In this document: one piece after another, positions 1-11,880 of the stretch
How the letters are laid out: each line of letters starts with the position of its first letter
Position numbering within the stretch: position 1 is the first letter of the stretch
Assembly (NCBI GenBank): GCA_008711295.1
Contig: VUYV01000324.1
Coordinates: 709,638-773,637, forward strand
Reading direction: 5' to 3'
Source: Anarhynchus alexandrinus
Taxonomy: Eukaryota; Chordata; Aves; Charadriiformes; Charadriidae
DNA length: 64,000 nt
The notes under the pieces: generated by a model
Seen by the model: the letters and a program-made list of their open reading frames with translations, nothing else
Told to the model about the DNA's origin: nothing
Databases searched by the model: none
Position numbers and translations under genes: made by a program

Positions 1-58
1 AAAAAAAAAAAAAAAAAAAAAAAAAGACAAGAAAAGAAAAAGAAGAAGAAGAAAAGAA
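1..58. repeat. A-rich / purine simple repeat
   Basis: A run of 25 A is followed by an A/G-only tract of GAAAA and GAAGAAG type to about position 58. It could be the tail of a retroelement lying outside the window or a plain low-complexity tract. The window edge cuts it, so the two cannot be told apart. Confidence 0.85.
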
Positions 59-3000
59 CAGTAGATGAGGAAATGTAATTTTTTGTGATTTATATATAAT
101 TACATGAGTTTTCTAAGGATGCTTTTGCCCCATTCACTTCTGGTTTCATAAGTAATATGCACGCTTGTTTAACCAGTGTATGGTGGCAAAAATTAATTTA
201 ACAGTACACAAAGAGATGAAACTTATTTTACCAAAGAACCCACACACAATATGCTAGCATTGTGCTTGAAAGTACAACTACAGCACCAAGGTACATAATA
301 ACATCCACGAGTACTGGGCATTAATTCGAGCTAACATTTATTTGCCTAGACAAACTAAAAGTATTAGTAAATATGAACTGCTTGTTTGGATATGATGTTG
401 ATGGATTTGAGAGGAAAAGAAAAAGGAAGAACAGGCAACCATGGAGGGCAGGGGGGGGGAGAGGAAGAAAGATTTAGGTTTGAAAATTCAGCGTCTGAAG
501 TTAAAGGAAAAATTCTACATATCAAAGATAGCGGATGAGTGCATAATTGGTCTGGATTTCATTTTTGACTAATTATACCGTAATAAGCACTAGAAAAGAT
601 ATCTTGCAAATCAATCTACTAAAATTATTTTTTAACATAAGAATTAGGTCAAATGAATGGTTTGTGGAACATTGGTTTTCAGTGAGCAAGTTGTCCTGCC
701 TCAAGGCTGATATTTTAATTGCATCTGTGTACTGTAGTAGTTTTCCATGATGGATAAAAGTATGACGTTCTTGAGATCTCCTCTGAAACACAACATCCTA
801 GAATAATGTTAATTACTAAAGGTAAAATGAATCTGCAGAGAGAATGGATTTTTTAATCTCATGCTGAACATTTGTGATAAATAGAAACAGGTAAACATGG
901 AATACAGGTAGTATATCAGAAGCTGGAATCAGAAACTCTAGTGATAACTGCTTCAGAGGAAGACTAGGGAGGGTGAAAAAATAAAAGGAATTCTCAGTTT
1001 CTCGGTCATTCTGGTGTACAGGTATAAATATTTAAATGAACAGTTTATTCAATACTCTGGATTTAGTGCAGGGACTTTCAGAAGCATGGTATGGGTAGAC
1101 AGCAAAATAATTGACTAGAAACCATTGCATTTACAAGTGGTCTGTGGCAAGCTTATGTCTGAAGTCAGAAATAATAGTGATAAGAAGAGTTATTGGTAAA
1201 GGAGGCAACTTATTAGAGACAAATTGGTGACAGTATAATTTCTATGGGCAAGAGAAAGCTGACAGTAAGCAGAATTTTTCAGTCTTCCACACTTCCAAAA
1301 TGTGCAGAATTCTCAGGATTCTGTATGGGTTTCTTTTTCTCCCATTCTAGATAATTTGGAGTTTGGGTGAGAAACGAAAAGCAGTTCTGTCACCAACATG
1401 CAACTTGTTTGTTTCAGACTGTGAAAATTCCTGCCTCAACTGACCTATTTTCAAACTTCCTTTCACACTGGGCACCCATATAATTCTAGCAAAGGACTTC
1501 AGAGGATGGTGGCTTCCTACAGCAAAATGTTTATGTAAGGGAGCCTCTGACTAGAAAGCTCATACTGCGCCAGGCCTAAGATCGTTCTTGACCCTATCTT
1601 GTGCACTGGCCAATACAAATTGTCACACTAGGAATGGTCTATTTGGTGCCACAGCTTGGCTTTTCTGTATTTGTCATTTTCAACAGTGTAACACTCACTC
1701 TCCTCCCAATTTTTTTCAGTTATTGTCCTTTTTGATAATTTGGTTTCCCCCAAGTCTCTTTTTCTGCTTTTCATTTGGGGACAGAAGATGTTTAATATTT
1801 TGATGAGTTGATCAATTGTGTGTTGCTGCTTGGCATCAGAAAGATCTCTGGCCATTAGTAGTGGGGACTGTCAAGGGTGCTCTGCCTAGCTCCCTATCTG
1901 GCACCTTTTTTGGGAGCGGAGGGTCAACCTTTTTTGTCCTCCTGTGCTCATTGCTTCCTCAGCCCTAAGGGCAAAATCAACAGGAACACTGGTAGATGAA
2001 AGCATCTAGGTGAATAAAACAGCACTATAGCAAGGGTAGACGAATAAGACTCTGGGCCTGTCCTCCCTCTTTGCATAGTCTGTGGCTTAGGGTCCTCCAC
2101 CAACAATATCCACAATTTATGTTTAATAACCTGTATCAGGCATCTCTTCTATCACCTTCCAAAAGTTTTAGATCTGGAGAATGTTTGCATCCAACATTTA
2201 TAGGAGAAAACTTCTCAAAACTTACAGTAGCTTTTACATTCAAGAATATTGAACGCCAACATGCAAAGAAGTTCAAACAAACCTGTAAAGTTACAACTCT
2301 GTAATCATCCAGTAGTCTTGGAAATGTACAGCATCCCTTTGATGTTTGCAGACAATGCACTAAGCTGAAGAGAATGGACTGGGGTACCCAAAGGAATTCA
2401 GTGTATATATAAACTGTTCTCTTTGTTCTCCTATTTGTAATTCATCCTGGTTCATCCAGTGGATCAGTAGACAGAGATTTGCTGCAGTGGGCTAGAGATA
2501 ATAGAAGCTTCCCAGTGATGAGATCTTTTATTTAGAATAAAGTGCAATTGTAAGATCTATGTATTGTGGCAACTCACAGAATCACCATGGTAGCATTTTG
2601 ATTGCAATAGATAAAAACCCTAATTACCATGTAGAAGACGTTAAAAACAGACTTCGATAAGTACCAGTGCCGACTGCAAGGAGATTCTCAGGTGACGCCA
2701 TTTCTCAATATGTTCAACCACTTCAAGTTAATAAAATCACAGAGAAACGAAGAAAATTTCTCTACAATTAGACATCGTCTCTCTGTGTATGTACACACAG
2801 ACAATTTTACCCATAGAAGAATGCAGTGGTATCTTGTGTAACTAATAGAGTGCATTGCAGTCGATATGTTTCAACTTTTGCCTGAGAAGATAGCAATTAA
2901 CTTTTGTTGTAGTCAAATTTGTTGTTTCTCAAAATGGCCTGCAGTTTACTGACTAACAATCATGTCAATAGCAGCAGTTTAATGGATGAATTCTTCACCA

Positions 3001-3114
3001 GTTATGAGTTGTGAGATAATGTGAGATAATCAAGGACAAACACTCTCCCAAAGTAATTTGTTGGGATTCTAAAGAACAACAAACTTACGCTATCCAGGAG
3101 GTAAAAATATTTAG
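59..3114. other. Non-coding, no recognised feature
   Basis: AT-rich sequence with stops in all frames. Open frames here are at most about 77 codons and resemble no protein I know. A run of nine G at 451-459 lies in a purine tract. I see no splice-site-flanked coding block and no recognisable repeat. Confidence 0.6.
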
Positions 3115-3119
3115 CTGGA

Positions 3120-3715
3120 AGTTGTGGTTTAACCCAGTAGGCAGCTAAGCACCACACAGCCGCTCGCTCACTCTCCTGCAGAGGGATGGGGGAGAGAATC
3201 AGAAGGGTAAAGCTGAGAAAACTCATGAGCTGAGATGAAGACAGTTTAATAGGGAACGCAAAAGCTGTACGCTCAAGCAAAGCAAAACAAGGAATTCATT
3301 CACTACTTCCCATCACCAGGCAGGTGTGTAGCCATTTCCAGGAAAGCAGGGCTTCATCATACATAATGGTGGCTTGGGAAGACAAATGCCATCGCTCCAA
3401 ATGTTCCCCCCCTTTCCTCTCTCCTTCCCCAGCTTTAGTTGCTGAGCATGACACCATATGGTTTGGGATAACCCTTTGGTCAGTTGGGGTCAGCTGTACC
3501 AGCTTTGTCCCCTCCCAATTTCTTGTGCACCCCCAGCCTGCTCACTGGCGGGGCAGCATGAAAAGCAGAAAAGGCCTTGACACTGTGCAAGCACTGCTCA
3601 GCAATAGCTAAACCATCAGTGTGAAATCAACATTGTTTTGGTGCAAAATCCAAAACACAGCACTGTGCAAGCTATTATGAAGAAAATTAACTCTATCCCA
3701 GCCAAAACCAGTACA
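3120..3715 (-). mobile_element. Solo LTR of an avian endogenous retrovirus (ERVL-like)
   Basis: The LTR reads on the minus strand. Its 5' end lies at 3715, where the reverse complement starts TGTACTGGTTTTGGCTGGG, and its 3' end lies near 3120 (plus strand GTTGTGGTTTAACCC). A perfect 5-bp direct repeat CTGGA flanks it (3115-3119 and 3716-3720), which is the target-site duplication. The first base at 3120 is A, so the terminal CA of the LTR has one substitution. The polyadenylation signal ATTAAA is present (plus strand TTTAAT, 3245-3250). The expected TATA position (about 3432-3441) has decayed. The ends and body resemble the LTRs at 39606 and 51522, so the three belong to one family group. No gag, pol or env sequence adjoins it, which fits a solo LTR left by recombination between two LTRs. 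A 5-bp duplication fits class III (ERVL-type) elements, but the class is inferred. Confidence 0.85.
3245..3250 (-). promoter_or_regulatory. LTR polyadenylation signal (ATTAAA)
   Basis: The reverse complement of TTTAAT reads ATTAAA followed by CTGTCTT, the same context as the ATTAAACTGTCTTT in the LTRs at 40122 and 51950. It marks the end of the LTR's R region. Its activity is unknown. Confidence 0.6.
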
Positions 3716-3720
3716 CTGGA

Positions 3721-6700
3721 CTACAGGTTCTGCCAAGTGCCTTTGTAGGACAGTACCAAAAACAATGGCTCCAACATCTCCCATCCCTATTGGTGATTTA
3801 CAGAATACCAATAAATAACAATGTGTTTCTGAAGTTTTGGCTGTAAACTAATTCTAGCAGATCTTGGCAAAGGCATAAAAGATTTTCAGACCCATGAGAC
3901 TGTATAGGAATCCTTTAAAAAGAAGAACCACCACTAAAAATGCCTCAGTATGTTGTTAGAGAGAATGTAATGTTGTCCTATAAAAAAATGTTGTCCTCCA
4001 AAACAGGAACTGGCCTGGCTCGTAACTAATCAGAACCCTTTCCTAAATAAACCATGCCAGTTATCTGGTACCCAACTGAGATGAATATTTTGTGACTATG
4101 TTACACCTCTATTCAGCACTGACTGCAACAGTTAACCAAGAAAACAGTCTAAGAAAGTGCCAGATGGATGGAGCACCTACTTCTGAACTTGATCTTGGAT
4201 GATCTGAAAACTGTTATATTTCCTATTCTGACTAGAGTGGATGAGATTTGTCTTACATAGATCACACAGAAACTGACATTTCTAGAAGCTTATTAAAATT
4301 TTCTCTTAGTCTTTGAAAACAAATTAGGAGGACGAAAACATACAAAAAATTTTTATTTCCCCAGTGTTGACAGAGAAATATTTTGGTAGAAAAAACCTAA
4401 ATAAATAGAGAAGATACTATAGCGGGTAAATCAAATACTTCTCTTTATCTATTCTCAGTTATTTAGGCTTATATAATTTTAAACTATATCATCAGCAGAT
4501 CTGTCATGATTGCTAACTGCCTACAGGTATATCCTTGGTCTGTCTGATATATCTTTGATATTAAATAATCAGTCCTCTTCACAGTTAACTGAAAATATTG
4601 CAACTTTTTGTTCACTTCACATGGAAGAAGCTATTGTCAAAACTTACAAAATACATAAGCTATCTGGGGACTATACACACTTTTCTGGGGACCCTACACA
4701 ACACATGATTTAGCCAATGAGGAATGCAACAGGTTTCTCCACAAACCTGGTTTTAAATGTAAGCCATACAGTTGTGACTGATTATATCTGAAGGTATTAA
4801 AAGTAGAAAGCAACCAGCAAGCCAAGAGAAGCAATCACGACCATGGTACTGAAAAAAAGAAGAGCTACTTGGTAAATTTGGTGGTAAAGTATGTATAGAA
4901 ATCATTAGGTGGGAATTGTTTGCTGTTTGTTCATGCTTTATTCAAGGAAAAAGCACCTCTGGTGCAATACTGTTCTTTCACAAAGAAGGTGTAACAAAGA
5001 CATGCCCAGCTCAAACAACTTCTTCTACTAAGGGAAAACTGGCAGTGATTCAAAGCTGTCTAACCACATTGGCCACGAGCAACAATTGTTTTGGGTTTTT
5101 TTAATTGCTCAATGGAAGAAAAATTTTTAACTTAAACTTCCTAAAGTTCAAAACAGGCATACAAATTTATACATGTAATATATATTACCATAAAACTTGC
5201 TGATGGTTGAATGTGCTCATCAGGAATTGTAATTCAGCAGCACTACTTTCAAAAACAGAAAGCTGTGTTAATATGCAGACTTCAGCTGAATAAATAAATC
5301 AAATAAATCAAAAATTTAGCTTGATACATGTGGTCATTTCTCTATGTAATATATTTTCAAATCACAGTTTCTTCAGATTTATTAATTATTCCAACATATT
5401 CCCCAAATACTTTATGAAATTGTATATTTTATGAAATTAAAAAAAAAAAGGATCAGAAGCCAGGCATATCTGGATCGTAGATAATCTACACATATGAAAG
5501 CTTTTGTCAAGAGAGCTGCCCCAACTCACTCATTCAAAATGAGGTTAATGGGGAAACCAGCATCAATACACCAGCAAAATCCCTTTTATACTCTTCTAGA
5601 AAGTTCAACACCTCTGAACAACATAATTTGTTGTGGACAAAGAGTGTCAGCCTGCTGATATCAATAGCTAGGCTGGCAGAGGAAAATATCCACAAAATGC
5701 CCGGTGGATTAGAACTGGTTATATTAATCTCTGGGTGCATACAGATAATCCAGTGAAACAGATTTAATGCTTTATATTTAAATTATCCTACTGACAATAA
5801 TATAATTTAAAATAATATTAGGGGCATGGCAGCTGGGGAGGTAACAAAGTTAGAAGTCCTATCTGTGTAATTTACTTGCATTTACAAAGCTCTCAGTCTG
5901 CACTTTACTTATAATTGGTCACTCACATTTGCTATCTAGGACACTTTCCCTGTGCTTCCTGTCAAAATATCTGCTGATAAGTCAAGCACTCAGGAGCTTG
6001 ATACTGTAACGGCAAGGCTTGTATTTTTGGTTTTACATTAAGGCATTGCAGACTCCTGTGTTCAGAGATTTCTTACCTTTGAGAAGACTCAAACTCAAAA
6101 TGAAAGGAAGTAATTTAAAATTGTGGATAAAAACACATGGGTAAATTTAACCCTGTGCAAACTACCCTGAATTATCGAGCAATAGCATGTTGGCCCATCA
6201 TGCTACACATTTTGAAGCAGGAATCTCTGTTAAGGTATTCCATTGGGAAGTTCTATGAAAAAATAAGCAGTGCAGAACATTTCAAGGTGGTCTCAGCAAG
6301 GAAGTTCAAGATTGTTACAACGTAAGTGTATGCAATGCAATTCCATTATTTCCATGTAAAACAACTCATGATAATGAATGAAGGACTGTGCTGCAGCCTT
6401 CCATCTCCACCCCCCTCCTCCCCATATAACTACCGTATGATGAGTTATGCTGTAACATAAACTGCTGTAACAAGATTAGGTTTCATGAGGGCTCAAGATC
6501 TTTCACAGAAATCATATTCGTAAACTGTAAAGACTCTGTTATTCAATCACTCTGTCCCAACAAATTTATTTCCTTCATATCAACCTCTACACAATCTGAT
6601 CTATTGTGACTGCCTTTTCTTATTAGTAACCTGCATTTAAATATTGTGTTCTCTCAACATCTTGAAAAATGTAAATTACCCTACAAAGAAAAGGAGAACA

Positions 6701-9210
6701 AAGACTGAAAACATGGTGGATTAGAAAGAAAAGACCTCTCCTACTTACATTGCTTTGATAAATGGTTTGTATTTCAGCTATTAGTTTCATCTTTAATAAT
6801 CTCCTGTTTTCTTTTCCCAAAGAAAACTTCAGTTACTGTGTCCTCCCTGCTAGTCAAATGCAGATTTAGTGTTCTCAAACAGTTAAGAGGACATAAGAGA
6901 ATGTAGAACATACTACTTTTAGTTTCATAATGCTAACTTCTGTACAGGAACATTATCCTTCCCAGACATTAGTAAAAATATAAACCAGCTCTCAGGCTAC
7001 ATTAAAATTTTAAGCCTTTATCTATTTCATTAGTAAGAGAGAAAGCTGTTTATGAGCAGACTGCATTGCACAAGTTTAGGCACTTGAAGATAATACAGCA
7101 AACATTTCTTTTTTTGGTAAAAAGAAGCCATCTTCATAAAAAGTTGGCTCTATTTACTGAAAAAAATATCAAAAGATTATTATAAGGAAATAAAGCCAAC
7201 ATTTCTGTTTACAGACATTGTGGGGTACTAAGCATAAACCAAACCAAAATATTTTGTACAGATGTTCTAGTTGGTGCATTGAAACAACTCAAAAGGAGCT
7301 CTAACCAATAATGTCCAAATGGAAACAGATATATTTTGTGTAAAGAAACATTGACAATTAAAATAGAACTTAAACAAAAGAAATCAGTTGTGACACTTGC
7401 AAAATGCTCCCCAGGTGAGTGTTCTTCAGAACAACCTCTGTAGCAACCCTATGTTTCTGGGAGGGACCTTGATTCAGAGGAAATGGCTTTGAAAATGAAG
7501 AATTCTGGAGGTGAGACAACATCTAATGAGACTGTAAGGTCTACATTTTAAATCTCTTTCAAGTTTCATTTCACTGCAACTGTGACAGGCTGTCTTGGAG
7601 TAAAGAAATACATATCTAGAACCAAAGACCCCCTTTATAGCAGTAAGACAGAGAGAAATTGAAGAGGAAGTACTGATTGCACAGCCACTCTGTGACTTGG
7701 AGGCACTCTCCGAGAACGTCCTGTGCCAAGCACCTCTGCAATTACTCCAGTGGGAAACACTAACCTCTTCTCTGCACATGGACACGTTTGAGTCGTCCTA
7801 GATATATTTTGTGATACATCATGGACTGAATTTTGTCAGAAGAGCAAATTTGAAAACACCTCTGAAAGAGAGAAACCTCTTTTACAGACCATAACCACGT
7901 GTCTTAACTGCCTTGTTTTTGTTCACTGACTGTGTGACTTTGAACCTGCAACACTTCTTTTACGCTCCACAGAAGCTCCTTACCAGCAGGGTCGAAAAAG
8001 GCAGGTCCTTAAGTAGACTTCTGTGCTTATATCAGATATCAGTACCTGGTTGCTATGTTGCCCCAACCGTTCAGTGGATAAACAAACACGCATAAAAATA
8101 ATAAATGATACTTGATTATGTAAATAATTTTGCCTAACTCTTCTCTGCCCTTTCATCTAAATTAGATCCTCCTGGGTTTTGTGGTCACTACATTTTCAAG
8201 CTGAAATTCATATCTGTGTTTAAATAACAATGTTAACATTTAAAGAAGTTTACCAACATTACATTACCAATGTGCACAACACTGCAATGCAGCAAGTTTA
8301 AGCATGTACAAAGAAAAGAGGACAGTTCTGAATCAAAGTATATTTATGTAAGAACTAGACCCTGCAACACACTTTAAGAAGAAATACTGCTTCATGGTGC
8401 CTTTTTTTTTTTAATAAAAAAAATATTTCAAAGGTTTGTTACAGAGGTTTGTTACGGTTTGGGTCATGTTTCAGACTTTTTAAATGATTTCTCATTTCAT
8501 CCATTTTGGATTTGTAAAAAACCCCATGGAATAGTTATAGGAAGGGAGCCTTGCAAGCGGTTCTTCTTCAGTCCTTATTAAAAATATATGTGAGATCAGG
8601 AACCTGCAGATATTACCAGCTTTACAGCCTGGAATCAAATGAGTCTTCACTAATCTTTTATGAAGGATCCTCTTCTGTGATGCCAAGCCCCTCATGATTT
8701 CAGGAGCTTCTGAAATACATGCTCCTAGTCCAAAAGACATCACAAGCACAAAGCTAAAAACAAGGACCTTAAGACCCACCTTGGGAATCTCAGCTTTATT
8801 GACTGTATTATATGGATCAAGAGGCTTCTCTAGTATCCATGAATTTCCCCGGTGGCTTTGTGCTGTCTTAAGCCAAAGCCTCTTAACTGATTCTTTCCCA
8901 CTTATTAATTACCAAAATTTCACAACAACAAAACCCCCCACAATCTTTGGAAAGTTGGTGAGAAAAGCACAGCATTCTCTTCTGCACCATTTGTGTTGGA
9001 CTAGATCCAAACTAAGTCAAATGGCAGTTAAATAGTGGAATCAGTGTCTGTTAAAAACAACAATATAGCAACTAAAAGTATTAAATGTACTCATTAAGTT
9101 TTCACTGTATATAATCCTCAACCCTATTGTCAAGAGTATTAAAAGATTGTTAACCCCACATATGCATGTTTAAGAAACAATCCAGGACTGTAAGCTTGGA
9201 AGCAATACAT
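3721..9210. other. Non-coding, no recognised feature
   Basis: Long AT-rich stretch. Frames of 95-103 codons (for example 7474-7785 minus) show no family motif, no coding-like composition and no splice context. The ten-A run at about 5440 and the T and A runs at about 8401-8430 are simple homopolymers. I see no transposon signature here, though old decayed repeats could be missed by eye. Confidence 0.55.
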
Positions 9211-9245
9211 AAGATTATTTATTTATTTATTCATTTTGTTTATTT
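9211..9245. repeat. (ATTT)n microsatellite, imperfect
   Basis: About four ATTT units (9215-9230) continue into a degenerate TTCATTTTGTTTATTTTG tract. No associated element is visible. Confidence 0.7.
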
Positions 9246-11792
9246 TGCAGAATCTCCTTTTTTTCAAGGACTTTAACAAGACTTATTCTTATAATGATGC
9301 TTTCAAGTAAGCTGTCAGCATGTAACTAGTCAGTCAACACAGAGGCTCATTGTTTGCTTAAATTTAACTGATTGGAATAATGAAGAACCAGTAGTCCAAC
9401 AACAATTTTATCTGTATGACCCTTTTTCTTGTCTGTTCTTCCATTTCATGCCTTTCTATCACTCATTTGTTTCCTGTGACTTATGAGAGGTCAGACTGTA
9501 ATCTTTTCAAGATGCAAACTAATTACTGCTGCCATTGCTATTCTTACAGAACTTAACCTCCAGTAACTGCATTATCTTAATCTTGTAGGCAAAAATTAAA
9601 GAAGTTATTCATCATTTATTTCTTTTTCCATAACTGAATACATTTTCCATTAATATCGATAAGTATAAATTGTGTTAAACCTTCACATATGAACACAAAG
9701 AGCTGTAGTGAATTTTGAAATTTAAGGTTCATTTTATTTTGTTTAGCTTTTTCTAAAAGATATTATCATCCTTGGTTGTAGGTTTAATGTAGGAATTTCT
9801 TAAGTCACATTGCTTATATAACTTTTTATATAAACCAGAAAAGGTAACTTGTAACAAAGATCTTTTCTGGCTTTTAAAATCTGCCTTATGTTATATACTG
9901 TATATATATCAGAGATACTGATATATTTTCTTGCAGCGCTTTATCCTATCCTAGAAGACTTAGGATATAGGAATCTGCAAGAGTCTTTTGAATTCACCAG
10001 TTCTTGGGAAACCAACAAATAAAGACTGAATTTCGTGTTCTGTCACTGCACTACAGGTAACTAGACTGAGTAATGGTAGACACGCTGTTATCATCAGTGA
10101 TGCTAAAGTATCAACAAAAAAATCAAATTACCTAACAGACATTGTTTTCATACAGGAATGTTACCCCTGCAGAATCCATTCTTTATGTATACGTAATATT
10201 CCTGAACTTCAGAAAAAATTCAGATTAACATTTGAAGGCAATCTCACTTCTCTGACTGTATGTATTCAGTCAGCATTCCATGGCAACACCATATCCAAAA
10301 GCTAAATAATTAATTGCCCTGGTATCTGGAAATCAGGATGAATATAACAATCAGAAACTTTTTTTGACAAGAACGCTGATTAAAAAAATCCATAAGGATG
10401 GCAACAGGACATGTAATGCTCTGCATATGGTTGTACCAATTGGGCGGGAAAAAACCTCCAATATGTATTCATGCTTAACAAATGTAAAGGAAAAAAAAAA
10501 AAAGAGGTGTGGCTCAAAACTTAAAAATGGCAACCCAAAAATGTGCAGTTGTGAAGCCTGTATTTAAACTATGGTTTTCATTTAGATATCATAGTAATAA
10601 CTGCTTGTTATTTACTAGAAACATTATTTTCGTCCTTTCTTTTGTATGCCATAACTAACCTCTTTGTTCTGGTTTTCTATATAAATAATTCATAGTTCTT
10701 TTAAATTCCAACATTTTATTTGTAACATTCCAAATTTTTTGTGGTTGATTTTGGAGTTTCCATTTGAGAGGTCACTACTGACTTGCTTTACGCAAGATAT
10801 TCCTAAAATATGAAAGGACATACCGTGACCAATTTCTTTCAAAAAATACAGACATTGAGTAAGGGGATTTGGTAAATAAAGAACTGAAACAGAAACGTGG
10901 GCCCAGTTCTTAACTAGTACACACTGGCACAACTTCATTGACTGCTGTCTCTATGTGTTAGAGGTACCCAATAGTTCATTAATGTCTTCAGCACACTGTC
11001 TGTTTCTTTACCTGTGAAAGAATTTGGGAGTTCATTTTTACTTCAATGGCTAGTTCCCTGGATCATAGCAGCATACTGCATACGAATTTGCTTTATGTAG
11101 CAGCAGTTCATACATGTGACTGGACAATGGGCGTAATGGCCCGTGCAGCTGGAAACTGAATGAAATCTCTGCATGGTAATGGAGTAACAACAGCCAGGGT
11201 GCTGTTGCCAATTGAACAGTCTGCAGAAGGTTGAAGAAGTGAGCCCTATGGTTCTGAATTCGTCAAGCCATTTCTCTCACCATGCCTGGCTGTCTCATAT
11301 TCTGTCCTCCTATGCAATCTCTTCTATTCATAGCACGCAGAGATGGAACTCAGTATTTTGGCACAAGTAATTCCTTCTGTAGACTAAAAACATATGAATT
11401 GTATTCTTTTTTGAGGGTAAAATCCCAAACCACAACAAAAAATAAACCTTGCACAAACTGCTCCCTATCCCTAGAGTAATAATTGCGATTACACATGTAC
11501 ACCAAAAGAGCAACTCAACTCTGGGAATAGAGGCAGAGCAGCTCAACTTTGGGAATAAAGACTTCCATTTTTCTCTTAATATTTTCTATTTGTGTTAATA
11601 GAAACCTACTTGACGCATTAGGATGGAAAATGCATTGAATAAAACTGAAAGTATTGTTGTAATAAACTGCAACTTTTGAAAAATACTTGCCATCATGCAA
11701 TTTTCTTTATTGAACTTGTTACCCGACATATTCTACAAGCAACAAGTGCTTGATTAAAGGGAAAACAAAAGTTACAAACAGCAAGCACAAAA
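9246..11792. other. Non-coding, no recognised feature
   Basis: AT-rich sequence with only short chance frames. An A run lies near 10491-10503. There is no coding block, RNA gene or transposon end that I can support. Confidence 0.55.
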
Positions 11793-11880
11793 GCTCGGAT
11801 CTGCAAGATGCTATTTAGGCACTTAATTCTGTTTGTTTTGACAGGTATTAAGTGCTTAAACACTTGTGTGGATCTGAGTC
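11793..11880. repeat. Imperfect inverted repeat, MITE-like hairpin
   Basis: Two arms of about 34 bases (11793-11827 and 11847-11880) are imperfect reverse complements around a spacer of about 19 bases. The inner pair TTAGGCACTTAAT / ATTAAGTGCTTAA is nearly perfect. The outer pair GGATCTG / GATCTGAG also matches with small indels. The layout suggests a non-autonomous DNA transposon remnant or another ancient palindromic repeat. No terminal duplication is clear and I cannot name the family. Confidence 0.5.

Noticed and set aside
8694..9035. 113-codon plus-strand frame, overlapped on the minus strand by another (8492-8779)
   Set aside because: Neither translation resembles a known protein. Overlap on both strands suggests chance.
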